Source of the DNA: Straminergon stramineum
Taxonomy: Eukaryota > Streptophyta > Bryopsida > Hypnales > Calliergonaceae
Length of the DNA: 64,000 nucleotides
Direction of reading: 5' to 3'
NCBI GenBank assembly: GCA_963920665.1
Contig: OY987263.1
Span: forward strand, 29,376,547 to 29,440,546
Shown: one piece after another, positions 49,268 through 59,971 of the stretch
Numbering within the stretch: position 1 is the first letter of the stretch
Layout: each line of letters opens with the position of its first letter
Made by a program: the position numbers and the translations under genes
The notes under the pieces: generated by a model
Told to the model about the DNA's origin: nothing
Seen by the model: the letters and a program-made list of their open reading frames with translations, nothing else
The model's database searches: none

Positions 49268-50860
49268 GGTTTAGGTTCTGAGGCATATGAACCTAGATGT
49301 TTTTTTAATATAGGGTCAAAATGAAGTGTACTTAACTTAGTTACTTGCTAGTGAATAGTGGTGATTGAATACAAGTTGCGTCACAGAGTTCTACCTTCCA
49401 AAGAGGCACCAAGAGCAGAATTTGCGTGCAATAGACTCTTACCTTTCCTTACCTCCCAAACGAGGCACGAAGAGTAACACTTTGCTACGTGCATCCATGT
49501 GGCATAACTTAGTTAGTAGAACTACTCTTCATTCACTCCAGCAATTAAGGGAAGCTGGTGTTAGGCCTGAGTTAAGTTAGTATTCTTCTTCTCTTCTCTT
49601 CTTCTTCATATTAATTACGGAATCAATTAAATGGTTGTATAAGTAGAGAGAATGTGCATGGATGAATACCTATACCAGTATCCTGCCGTGTGTAAGATTC
49701 TGGGTCAGTCTGACGGCAGTGATCACTGATCAGCAAGAATACCCCCCAGAATACCAGTGCAAATTCCACGTGCTGATCTCGAATATCCGTTCTGTCATTC
49801 GGCGAACGACAACCATTCAACCGCAAACCTCGGTTGAATGTTTCTCATCATCATTATTGTGGTTGTCTGAATGGAAGACGGCCAAGAACATCCCTTGTGT
49901 TCTTAAAGAAATACAAGAGTAGATGTTAAATCGTAACAACAGTGCGTCAATAACTAACTTCTCATCATTTTCAAGTTCACTCCTGCTCTGACTTTATGCC
50001 AAGGCCTTTCCACCAGTTAATGAACCGACGATTTTATAAACGCCAGTTCCAGCATTGTACAGCAAGAGGAGTCACCCAGCTTGGAATGCGGCAACACCAT
50101 GTGTGAGTGTCTGCTAAAATCAAACCTCACTATTCTTAGGAGTTAGGACCAGTGAGATATTCGAAGTCAAAGCGGTCTTGCGATTTTCCAAGGCAAGTCT
50201 CCCCTGGGTTCTGATTGACGAGAGTCACGAGACCCCCGGCCTAATGCGAATCCTGGAAGCCAAGCTTCTGAAGCAACACAGACTACTCTCTACTTTTTCC
50301 TGGCGTATTAAAGGTAAATACAGTATCAACAAAAGAAAAGGGCAAGGGGGACTCCGAGCACGACAAGTGCAGACAAAGGCGACTCTGCAGCTAGAGTTTC
50401 TCCTAGTAGCCCAAAGTAGCCAGTCCAGCCAGCCAGGTGTGTAAGCTTTAGTGCTTAACTTCCCCATAACCTGCACTGCACTTGTCTCCTCACCTACCGA
50501 TTTTGCAAGCTACCCTCCTCGTAACGTACTCCTTTCCCCTGGCTCACTCTACTCCAACTTTTAGAGTTCTTGTTCTCCATCGTCTCCTGCTCCTTGCACT
50601 GGAAATCCCACTATAAAACCTGTGCTGTAGTGCCGCAAATTTCCATCATGATCATGTCTATTGCAACGGGATCCAAGTCCTCGGGGGGCCACTTGAGTTA
50701 GTTTCAAGAAGACGATCAGTACTGCGGTGTGTATGGAGCGCAACTTCGAATGTCAACATTGAGAGGTACATCCTAGAATGCTGTTTGGCCACCTTTCGTA
50801 AGAACGACCGGTGTGATTGTAAGGGATTCGATTCTCACTTGAATGTGTACGCATTAGAGG
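49268..50860. other. upstream part of gene island 3, no gene seen
   Basis: GC-balanced DNA with several overlapping short frames of 60-90 codons, none with motifs. The last few hundred bases are the likely promoter of the gene at 50907. Confidence 0.4.
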
Positions 50861-50891
50861 GAGGGAGGGAGGGAGGGAGAGAGAGAGAGAG
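50861..50891 (+). repeat. GGGA/GA microsatellite in the 5' leader of gene 3
   Basis: Repeats of GAGG and GGGA pass into GA dinucleotides and end 15 bases before the ATG of the third small-protein gene. They are probably transcribed as part of its 5' untranslated region. GA tracts are common in plant core promoters and leaders and can vary in length between individuals. Confidence 0.8.
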
Positions 50892-50906
50892 TTCTATCCC
50901 CTTGCC

Positions 50907-51335
50907 ATGGAGATCTGTGAGTCGTTTTCGAGGGCATTGATGCGTCGAAAGTACCGACGCCTTGAGATTGCTAGCAGTGGGGGGTTCGTAGTGCAACCCA
51001 AGAGAGTGAAAGTGGTCCACTTGGCTGCTGCTGGAGGAATCTTAAGTAGTAGTAGAAGAAGGAGGACACAGAGGTTGCGGTTAAGAGGATGTTTTCGAAT
51101 AGTGCCGGGACGACTGATGGCTGTGATGAAAGCGGCAGCGGTGAAGCTGTTGCAAATGGGACGAGGTGGGAATTGCAACAGTCGTGGGGCCATTAACATT
51201 GCCAAACCTCCAAAGCCGGTTCCGATGCTGCCCAGTAACCGCCCCTTGCGGTCGAGCTCCAACGATGTTATTGATGAGGTGTGGTTCCAGAATGCGCTTC
51301 GAAGATCCATAGCCGAAGGGCGCCTGCCCATCTAG
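50907..51335 (+). CDS. small Arg-rich protein, family copy 3 (unknown function)
   Basis: Single exon of 142 codons from the ATG at 50907, in a good CCATGG context. The N-terminal motif, residues 1-17, is MEICESFSRALMRRKYR. The C-terminal motif, residues 114-140, contains SSSNDVIDEVWFQNALRRSI then AEGRL. Residues 29-37 (VQPKRVKVV) match the basic patch of copy 2, and PPKPVPMLPSNR (101-112) matches its proline stretch. Copy 3 carries an extra Arg- and Ala-rich segment of about 45 residues (roughly 45-95) that includes SSSRRRRTQRLRLRG. The whole protein is strongly basic, and RRRR could serve as a nuclear localisation signal (inference). There is no membrane segment. The function is unknown to me. 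The frame is intact and closely spaced to a GA-rich leader. Confidence 0.78.
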   Translation: MEICESFSRALMRRKYRRLEIASSGGFVVQPKRVKVVHLAAAGGILSSSRRRRTQRLRLRGCFRIVPGRLMAVMKAAAVKLLQMGRGGNCNSRGAINIAKPPKPVPMLPSNRPLRSSSNDVIDEVWFQNALRRSIAEGRLPI

Positions 51336-51499
51336 CTCGACTATTTCATTCGGGATCCGTTCCTGGCTTGTACATATGAAATGCATATATTCGATCTTCG
51401 CTTGTGTACACGTCCCAACGTTCTCTGTTGTGCAAACAAGCAGCTACACTACGAGAGGCTCTGACTCGGTTTTCGAGGAAGGTAGCTACTCCAACTTCG

Positions 51500-51811
51500 T
51501 CAGGGTAGCTTCCCTGTCGGTGTATAGTCTCCTCCCCTTCTGTCCAGAACCAATAAATTGTTTAGGATTACATTCATCCACTTTATCGACGGTCGCAGTT
51601 GCGAAGAAGCGCAGGTGAAGGTTGGTTCGGGTGGGAAGAGAATTCTGGCAGTCGTCACTTTCTGATGTTGTGAGGAAGTTAATGCTCCTTCCATAGCGCG
51701 CTGGCTAGCTCTAGATGGAGCAGCAATTCGCAGGGGAGTTAGAGGAACAGGCTTGTGAAGTGGATCGGAAGCAGGAGCACAAGATCTTCCGGTGATTGAC
51801 GACGTGCTCAT
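51500..51811 (-). CDS. tentative small ORF next to the duplicated block
   Basis: A 103-codon minus-strand frame begins at an ATG (MSTSSITGRSCAPASDP). Upstream of it, on the minus strand, is the block duplicated at 46.0-46.26 kb, including a TATAGAAT sequence about 75 bases before the ATG. In the other copy the same region translates STSITASSNAPAPGHP, but the start codon is AGG and two stops precede it. This would fit a small gene with its promoter, intact here and broken there. The similarity fades after about 15 codons, so a non-coding origin remains likely. No family is recognised. Confidence 0.22.
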   Translation of the reverse strand: MSTSSITGRSCAPASDPLHKPVPLTPLRIAAPSRASQRAMEGALTSSQHQKVTTARILFPPEPTFTCASSQLRPSIKWMNVILNNLLVLDRRGGDYTPTGKLP

Positions 51812-52018
51812 TGCACTCGTTGCACTAGATTGATAGAGCAGCTAGCTAGCTTGTGTGCAATTGATATGTTGGGGAGAGGGAGAATTCTATAGCCTTGTGG
51901 AATGGATGGCAAGGACAGTGCCTGGGGAGTTTAGTGCACATGAAGAAGTAGATCCAATGGATGGAATGGCTGGAAATGGCCATGTGAAGCTGCAATTTAT
52001 TGCCGGACGATTCATTAA
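51745..52018. repeat. duplicated block, copy 2 (occupied TTAA site)
   Basis: This is the partner of 45980-46262. Similarity begins near GAGGAA, 90 bases before GTGATTGACG, and continues to TTCATTAA. A TTAA-flanked element then interrupts the homology, which resumes with TTAACAAGAATG at 52242. The two copies are about 5.7 kb apart in the same orientation. Confidence 0.8.
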
Positions 52019-52241
52019 CCCTTGAAAGGTCCCTGGGGTCCCCCTATACGACTTGTATTTAGCTTTATATCTCTTCAATTATGGTTTAATAGATGAGTTA
52101 TGATACATTTTTATTTACATACTGTGATGATCATTAGTTTACTTTGTATTGAAAAGTATTAGGTCAATGTTTTCCTGATCAAATACCACCAAATACATAA
52201 TATACTATATGGTCGCAAAGGACTTTCAGGCCCTTCTAGGG
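52019..52241. mobile_element. 223-bp TTAA-flanked piggyBac-like element, with known empty site
   Basis: TTAA lies at 52015-52018 and 52242-52245. The left end CCCTTGAAAGGTCCCTGG and the reverse complement of the right end CCCTAGAAGGGCCTGAAAG share about 10 of 13 tip bases. The paralogous block at 46257 has a single TTAA in the same context (CATTAACAAGAATG). This shows directly that insertion duplicated TTAA and added CCC..GGG-ended DNA, as piggyBac transposases do. It is too short to encode anything. Confidence 0.82.
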
Positions 52242-52245
52242 TTAA

Positions 52246-53415
52246 CAAGAATGTGTATGAAATTCACAAGGGCTGTTCTTCTCTTGGGGTTTTGGAGGTT
52301 TTGGGGTTTGGGGTACTTTTGGTATTTAACTAGGATGAATGGAGGCGCTTCCTCTTTTGAGCTGCAGGAATTCTGTCACTCTTTATTTCCTGTCCTCCCT
52401 GACCAGCTACTGGTAATGAATAAATAGCCTTCGATCTGGATGAAGAAGCCACTTTGTATCGTTGAAGGTTGTCATTGTTGGACACAATTTGCCATCTGGC
52501 ATACTCATATCCTCTTGAACGACTCTTCCAATGTTCGCACTTGTCACCCGCCTTCTCTAAGGAACGATTTTCAACTCTGAAAATTAATTTGGCCTTCAAG
52601 TGCAGATTGGAGAGTCGTATACAGTACAAGTTCCCAATAGGCATAATTTATTTTCTGAGAAATTGGAGTTTCAAAGCATCTACCACGTTTGCCTCCCTCC
52701 TGTAGTCTTGTCGGTCCTCCCATGTTGGAAGCAGTCAACGTTCAATATTTTGTCATGCAGACGGCTCTGATACCCATTATATTTGCTCAGTGTGTGTAAG
52801 TTAATGAACAATGTGTGCTCAGTGTGTGGGAGTTGGAGCTCATTCCCATGTGGGCTTTACTCTCCTGTCCAATAATGTACTCAGCAGTTCAGAAGTAGTG
52901 TCGTGGAGAGATGGTCCATAAGTATCAAATGTCTGGTCACAAACTTCAGAATTTTTTTGCTTACATTCAAAGATATTGAAGTCAAAATGTTCTGCGTATC
53001 TTCCATCTACAGAACTACGTTGTGTGCTGTTACTTCATCCTTTCAAGAATGATAGAGTGGATTGTAGAAATTACTGTATGCAATTAGTATGCACAGTAAA
53101 ACATCGCAGTTGCTTTTGAAGTAAGCGTGGATCAAAATTACAATATTGAATATTGCAAACCACAAAATCTTAGAAACTTCAAATTTCAACCAAAAAGTCC
53201 TGAAACGTCAGCTTAACTCAGGAGACTTGATTTACTTCCAATAAAATCATATTAGGCACGAGAAATTTTATCATGCGATGAAATTAAAGGGATTTCTACA
53301 ACAAGATCACCCAACTTTTCAGATTGTGGAGCCGCAGTAAATTTAAAACTACTCTTGTACAAGGCGATCTACTCATCATCTATTCAAGCCCTATAGAACA
53401 TAAACTCCTGAACGG
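52246..53415. other. intergenic DNA and 3' flank of the EngB gene
   Basis: No gene is seen. The right part should contain the 3' untranslated region and polyadenylation site of the minus-strand EngB gene. A repeated phrase AGTGTGTGTAAGTTA/AGTGTGTGGGAGTTG lies at about 52789-52835. Confidence 0.45.
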
Positions 53416-55555
53416 CTAACTAGCCCAGAAAATGCGCAACTGTGATATGTGACGTAATAATTCTTCCCTGCCTTGGTTAGTCGCGGAACTCGTCATAATC
53501 CATGGGGGTATCTCAGCGAATAAAGGTTTCAGCTTGTCTAGAAAGTCCTTGATGTTTTCTTCTGGTTTCCGACCCCCATTCTTCTTCTTTTTCTTCCTAT
53601 CGCATTTCGTAAATACGATAGTGAGAGGTATCTGTGAAACGATGAAAGCCAATTTTCACACAGGTAAGCTCAGATCGAGACATTCCATACTAAAAACCCA
53701 TCAATCTCGCTACAATTACATCCGACAAGAGGATGAATAATAAAAAACCCGGAAAGTCGAGGTAGTTAGATAAGAACGTTCTAAGAGGAACCATTTAAGA
53801 TTGAGAACCACCATGCTGGATAGTCATGGCGTCTTCCTTACCTTTTTCCGCCCAAGCCAGTCGATGCAGTCTAAATCAATTTGTTGAGGTTCAATGCTAG
53901 AGTCAACAAGAAGTAGAACGCAAACAAGTGTCTCTCGTTTCAAAAAATATTCCTTTGTGAACTCATTCCAATCTGTGCGTATGGCTGTTGGAGCCTTGGC
54001 AAATCTGGCAGAATCACAATCATGATTTATCAATTCCAAAAATATTATACCACTTTAAAACAACCGAAAACACGAAACAACCAGACACCACACACCCAAT
54101 TACAAAAGACCATCGTGTAGTTCAATCGTCATGATATTTTGATAAATTTGTGAGCGATAAGCCATACCCGTAACCAGGAAGATCGACCAGGTACCATTTC
54201 TTGTTGATAAGAAAATGATTTATGAGTTGGGTTTTACCTGCACAGAGTTCAAATTTTAGCTTATCAGCATATTTCAAGATGTTCAACATGTGGGATTCAG
54301 AATGCATCCCAAATAGAGTAACCTCGACTTTTCCGTTTTTAGAATTCCATCGTCTCCTAGTTTCAGGCCCTTGTACCGCATTGATCATCATTATCCCGTA
54401 AGTGCCCAAAGGGCCGAAAGTGGCCTTCCACTTACACAAGAGTTGAAACAAATCATTAACGAAGCTTCAAAGCAACTAAATGTACCAATAGAATGAAGAA
54501 ATCGTACCCAACATTTTTTAACGATGAAAATACGTTTTGAAAGTTACTATAATCGAGTAAGAGATTCCTAAGTGGACTCTCAGTTCTTAGCTTGGGCACT
54601 ACTGTAGGGGTTTAGGTAGAAAGAATAAATCCAATTGCATAACCTACATAAACCCTAAACCCTTTCCTGAAACCGTACAAGAGTTTACAGAAATCAAACT
54701 ATGAATTATGAATACTAGACTCGCGAACAGAGTCCAATGTGATCAGAATATGCCATAAACCAAGAGGACTTCCAAATGTAATCCAATCGACTGTCATATT
54801 GAAGCAGACTAAAATGCAAACTCCAAACAAAAAGGAACCAAGACCAAGGTCAAATTGCTGTAGTGAAGAGCCCAAAACCCGAGAGCGCTCTGATTGAGTT
54901 AATGAATTACGCCAGAACTTCCACTTAAGATCATCGTTTACTGTAGAATGTGCATATTTTGAGTTCAGAGATATGGACCAAAAATTCACACACCGGGTTT
55001 CTTGGATGTTTGCGCCAGCTCCTTTCGCCGAACGAGCGAATTAATCAACGACGACTTCCCCACATTCGACCTCCCCACGAGCGCAATCTCAGGAAACCCC
55101 TCCGCAGGGCATTCCTCTGCCTTGCTACTACTCTTGATAAACTCCGCGGACTTCACTAGCGCCAGTCGACCAACATCGGCACCCGCCGTAAGGACGATAT
55201 TCGACCCCGGCATGGATTTCAATCCTTGATCCCCCGGTTGCGCACTCGGATCCGTCAACTGCACATCGGTTTCCTCCGTGTATCCGACTTCCGCAAGCAC
55301 GGCCCGCGACTTCTCCACCCTGGAGAATCTCCGGCTCGTGAAGCTCCTCTGAAGCCCTAAAACTCTCCACTCGTCAACCCTAAAACCCCAAAACGCGAAC
55401 CTCCAATTCGAGTTCTCCACGATCGAGCCTGGAAGCGCAGGCGACAGGGAGCTAGAGGCGTGCGTGTGGGAGAATGCTCTCGAAAGAGCCATGGACGCAG
55501 GCAAGGCACAGCGGCATTGAGGCAACAGCAACAAACGGGGATGAAGCAACGCCAT
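53416..55555 (-). CDS. ENGB: EngB/YihA-family GTP-binding protein, organelle-targeted
   Basis: A four-exon gene encoding 336 residues: exons 55555-54994, 54237-54168, 54004-53842 and 53631-53416. All three introns have GT..AG borders and keep frame. I start at the ATG at 55555; an upstream in-frame TTG is not plausible. The first 90 or so residues are Ser/Arg/Leu-rich and look like a plastid or mitochondrial transit peptide. The TRAFAC GTPase core follows: G1 GRSNVGKS (161-168), switch I with KKPGKT (185-190), G3 DLPGYG (206-211), G4 TKCD (273-276) and G5 SSA (313-315). The Lys-rich insert after G4 ([15 protein letters not shown]) is in my recollection typical of plant EngB. In bacteria EngB helps assemble the large ribosomal subunit. 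A matching role on organelle ribosomes is inferred. All G motifs are present, so the gene looks functional. Confidence 0.93.
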
Positions 55556-55920
55556 TGCGAATTGGTTCAGGAGTTTCAACTAATCCATGAATGCGCCGGA
55601 ACGAAAACTGTAATTCTCTTCAGATGACAGTGCTGTAGCCATCGACTCGGGGATTCCTCTCAAAGCAGAGCTCAGTATCGCATTTCCGAAAAGGAGTGAA
55701 GCACAATTTCCCGCGGCAAAAGTTGCTGCCTGCAGTGTTTGGATAACTGGATAGAGGAGAGAACCAGAGAGGAGGGGCGAGTGAGCCTTAAACCCTAAAT
55801 CTGACTTTGGATGAATGAAATGTTGGAAAGTGATATAAGAGAAGAGTACTGAGTGGTTGAAGTGGTGAGGATGCTGGTGTGAAACGAGTTTCACATTTGT
55901 GGAACTCTTAATTATCACAC
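55556..55920 (-). promoter_or_regulatory. EngB promoter/5' leader with telo-box
   Basis: The region upstream of the EngB ATG contains AAACCCTAA on the plus strand at 55790-55798, about 235 bases before the start codon. Pyrimidine-rich sequence follows in gene sense. Telo-boxes of this form are known in promoters of plant translation and ribosome-biogenesis genes, consistent with a ribosome-assembly GTPase. An open frame reading through this stretch on the minus strand stops 12 bases before the in-frame extension of exon 1 and is probably not translated. The transcription start cannot be fixed. Confidence 0.55.
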
Positions 55921-56763
55921 TTCGACAAAATGTTTTGGCACACCCCCCCTACGCCTGGGTCAATTTGTAAATCATTAAGGAAAATTTGAAGCATGTCCAG
56001 AGTTTGTTAAATTTATAGATCAATATCCCAAAAAACAAAAGTAAATGAAGTTTTATTTGAAGGATTTTAATTTTTTGTAAAATCTAAAATGTTAAAATTA
56101 GAAGTCTTTGTGATAATCTGATAATTGAAAATGAAATTTTATAAAATTTAAATTTCAAAATTAAACCATTCAAAAACATAAGTGTTGAAATTGATATGTG
56201 GGTAGGGTAACATTTCTACACAATGTTCTCTCTCAATAGAGAAGCTTGAGTGCAATATAAAATGTGCCAAATTAGAGAGGTTTGAGTCTATCTTCAATTG
56301 TCAACATAGACTAATATTAATAGTCCACATCGCAAGCTTCAAATGTATACACCTCAATGCATTGTTTCTATAATTAAATGCCTAATTTTTTGTCAAATCT
56401 TGTTGGAAGTCAAATGAATAGTCTACATTCCTTTCTTATGCATTTTTTAGACACCCAAGAATAAACTTGGATTTTCAAAATGCTAAAAATAGGTGTATCC
56501 AAAGAGAACTTAGGCTTTCAAAAATAGAAGAAGTTGCAATACATTTTTGGCCAAAATCTATAGGTTTTTGAATTGGGTGCAATTAACCTTCTACTTGCCT
56601 TCTTTCTATCATGGCATCTCAAATTAGAGTTAATAATGCCCATTGGTTGGTAACTCCAAGGGTCATATCACTTGGCGGATGGCATCACAACCATTTTTCT
56701 AAGTGCAACCCCAAGTACCCAAACCAACACTTGGAGCATTTTTTAACTTTGCAATGTAATATC
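55921..56763. other. AT-rich intergenic DNA, no gene seen
   Basis: No terminal repeats or credible frames before the microsatellite. Confidence 0.4.
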
Positions 56764-57185
56764 CATTCTCATTCTCTCATTCTCTCATTCTCTCATTCTC
56801 TCATTCTCATTCTCTCATTCTCTCATTCTCATTCTCTCTCATTCTCATTCTCATTCTCTCATTCTCTCATTCTCTCATTCTCTCATTCTCTCATTCTCTC
56901 TCATTCTCATTCTCATTCTCTCTCATTCTCTCTCATTCTCTCTCATTCTCTCTCATTCTCTCTCATTCTCATTCTCTCTCTCTCTCATTCTCATTCTCAT
57001 TCTCATTCTCATTCATTCTCATTCTCATTCTCATTCTCATTCTCATTCTCATTCTCATTCTCATTCTCATTCTCATTCTCATTCTCATTCTCATTCTCAT
57101 TCTCATTCTCATTCTCATTCTCATTCTCATTCTCATTCTCATTCTCATTCTCATTCTCATTCTCATTCTCATTCTCATTCTCATT

Positions 57186-57232
<47 letters not shown>
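56764..57232 (+). repeat. large compound TCATTC/TC microsatellite
   Basis: Roughly 470 bases of TCATTCTC, then TCATTC hexamer units (about 57013-57190), then pure TC dinucleotides. The units are almost perfect, implying recent slippage or gene-conversion homogenisation. Because the hexamer contains no stop in two frames, it produces long Ser/Phe (plus) and Arg/Met/Glu (minus) frames that are artefacts. Confidence 0.95.
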
Positions 57233-57235
<3 letters not shown>

Positions 57236-58050
57236 GTGGCAAAGAGACTTCACTAGATGGAAACTTTTGTACTTTGTTAACCTCTTTATAAACTAACCTC
57301 GGGAGGGAGGGGAGGTAGTGAGCGGTTGGAGTAGCAACATATGTGCGAACAAATGATAGAGTATCTTAAAAAAATGGGGGTTAAAAATTAGAAATGGGTT
57401 TAGAGTAATATAAGGTATCAAAAATTGCATTGGAGGTCTTTAAAGTATTATAGGGTATGGAATAATAGGTCCCATTAGAAAATTACATAATGATAGCATG
57501 TGAAAAAAAAAAATTCATACCCGAGGATTAGACATTGAAATTTTGAACAATGAATGAATGCAAAGACATCACAAGCACATAAAATGTATTTTTCATCCAT
57601 CAATTTCTTTTGAAGATTCTTGCATTAGTTCTTTAACATTTGTGTAGTAGAAATGTGAAAGACTTTGTTGTTTGCAAATATTCTATAATTCAAAGAATAT
57701 TGAAATGTTTGGCCTCAAAAAGTTTCTTTTTAAGTTCAAAAAATGACCCTAAAAAACAACTTGAATAAAAAAATAATGAAGATGAAAATCTTTAAAAGTC
57801 AATGTAATTAGAACTTAACATTTTGAACTAAAAAAATTCTTGTACAAATCACAAATATTCAATCTACAATCAATTCTAGAAGGAATTTTCAAATTTTGGC
57901 TTCAAATTTTATTGAAAAATATTGGTTAGTACACTAGTTCATCTTACCATATGGATATGATCTATAGATCATATTTTTCAAATGTCTTGTTTGAGAATCA
58001 TCATTAAAATATTATTCTAAGTTGCATTTATAATACATCTTCACAATATT
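57233..58050. other. AT-rich intergenic DNA, no gene seen
   Basis: A GGGAGG run lies at about 57301. Nothing else recognisable. Confidence 0.4.
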
Positions 58051-59082
58051 GGAAATCTAGACTATCCCCTAGTCTTTTAAAGTGTTACATGCCGGAAGAA
58101 TGGTTGTCATCAACAACTCTTTGAATGTAGAGCCTTACTCCAAATTTCAATACATCTAGCACAAGTGTCATGTAGGAGAAAAAAAATCTAGAGCTTAAGA
58201 GACTACAAAGAATTGTAGCAGGAGATGCATTGGAGCCATTCATAAAGACTCAAGCCTAAATTGAATGGTATTAGGTCAAGTAAGATAAACTAGTCTATAA
58301 CAAGCAAAAGACCCATCACAAACACCTAGGAAATGACCCATTAAATCTTATATCAACCCATGACAAACTTTTTTTCAATAAATGAGATTTGGGCTACATT
58401 ACGCTAAGTTCAGTGGCTAAAATCAATGTCTTGAATGATGGTGATGGAGTGATTAGTAATTGCAATAGGAACTTCCACCTTTTGAATGTAAATGCATCAT
58501 AGGAAGTGACTTTTCACTTCAAGCCTTGTTGTCATGTTAGAAAATAATGTGATTGCTTTGGGTGACTAAGATGACCATTATGGCATTATGGATACACATT
58601 TTGTTGGTTTAGGGGGGAGGACACTAAATCCTGCAAACAAAGTGGGTGCTGTAGGGGCAAATTACCATGGGAAAAACGCACAAATTTTTTATTTTCAACA
58701 CATTATTTTTTTACAAATTCTGAATTCATGTTTGCAATTAGAGACCCCAAATCAGCAAGGAGAGGTCTAGAACATACCCTAGATACAACTCAAAATAGGG
58801 ATAGTTTTTACTTTTACCCCTGGATAAAACATAAAATATCCCTATGGAGCCCACTTTGTTTGTAGGATTTAGCGTCCTGCGTTTGGGGTTTTTGTAGAGA
58901 CTTTTTTTGATCCAATTGGGCAACATCCTTCAAAAATTCATAACAAATTATTACTTTGTCAAAAAAATAAAATTTCAATTGCTCTCTCCATTTCTCACAT
59001 TTGTCCTTTGTGTGGATCAAAAAGATTCAACAATGCTAGTAGGGTAAATTAATTATTATGCCTATCATAGGCTAGTTTAAAT
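58051..59082 (+). repeat. dispersed repeat, copy B (left part)
   Basis: This aligns with 7.64-8.30 kb: GATGGTGATGGAGTGATTAG, GGAACTTCCACCTTTTGAAT, CTTCAAAAATTCATAACAAA. It is interrupted by a 267-bp foldback element and, after 59082, by a TTAA-flanked element. The repeat resumes near 62.63 kb. There is no recognisable protein. Confidence 0.6.
58615..58881. mobile_element. foldback DNA element with 7-8 bp target duplication
   Basis: The left end GGAGGACACTAAATCCTGCA and the reverse complement of the right end GCAGGACGCTAAATCCTACA continue together through AACAAAGTGGG. TTTAGGGG precedes the left end and TTTGGGGT follows the right end. The empty site in copy A reads TTTTGGGG (8083-8090). A duplication of 7-8 bases suits hAT-type elements; Mutator-like (9 bp) is an alternative. 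No transposase is present. Confidence 0.65.
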
Positions 59083-59086
59083 TAAC

Positions 59087-59967
59087 CCCTAAAGGACTAC
59101 AAAGCCACCAAGTGGCTTCTACTACTATATTTATAGAAAATTTGAAATGTGAACCTTACTAATAGTCCATGATCAATAAAGAGACCTTAGATGATTTTTT
59201 CACTAAATCCATTGATGAAATTTGCTCAAAAAATGATTGATTGTACAATTTTTTGGTGAATTATTAGAGAATGGAGAAGGCGCTTTGACAAGGCCACTAT
59301 GTTAGATCCTCATATCTTTTTTTCCCACTATTTAAATAGTTTGAAAAAATTACACATTGAGATCGTAATGATATATATCCATAGGAAAAAATCAAAGTTT
59401 GGGGAATATTTCTTACCATTTTGATTTTTGTTTTGTGATTTCAACACATGTACAAAGTACCACCTTAGAAACTAAACACATTAGAAGAGATTTGAAGGTA
59501 TGAAGAGGTCGTGAGTTCTTTTGAATTCTCAAGGTATGGGAACTCACCACATCAGCAATATGACATGGCACAAACCATGTTAGAAAATAATATTATTTTT
59601 AATTATTTTGGAAAAGAACTAATTTTGAATTTTTTTTCTTCCAAAAATTTGGAAATTCAACTCATTGTAGGTTGTTTCCCAATTTCTAGCAGCATAGGGA
59701 ACAATGCAAGGAACAAACTTGAAATGGGCTCTTGAAGCCTTCAATTCTCCTCTAATCTCTTTCTTTAATGAAATCAACAGTGGTATTTTTTTACAAAAAT
59801 TGCACAATCTTTTTCAATCTTTTTCTATAAGAAAGCTACAAAGGCCTTCTTTCATTTTCACAATGGCTATCATCAAAATTATTTCACATGAATAAAGAAT
59901 TATATTGGTTACAGGAGCTGGTTAAGTAAACAAGATCTATGCTCAAAATCACCTAGTCCTTTAGGGG
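59087..59967. mobile_element. 881-bp TTAA-flanked piggyBac-like element
   Basis: The left flank is TTAA (59083-59086) and the right flank is TTGA (59968-59971), one base changed. The left end CCCCTAAAGGACTACAAAGC and the reverse complement of the right end CCCCTAAAGGACTAGGTGAT share a perfect 14-base tip. The interior is AT-rich with no long frame. The tip is the same as in the elements at 11565 and 17652, so this is one terminal family. Confidence 0.75.
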
Positions 59968-59971
59968 TTGA

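Noticed and set aside
50894..51386. Minus-strand frames of 145 and 101 codons over small-protein gene 3
   Set aside because: Antisense shadows of the conserved plus-strand gene.
55556..55579. Longer EngB N-terminus starting upstream
   Set aside because: The upstream in-frame codon is TTG; the first ATG is at 55555 and gives a typical transit peptide.
56611..57291. A 226-codon Ser/Phe-rich open frame and a 94-codon Arg/Met frame on the other strand
   Set aside because: Both are translations of the TCATTC/TC microsatellite.
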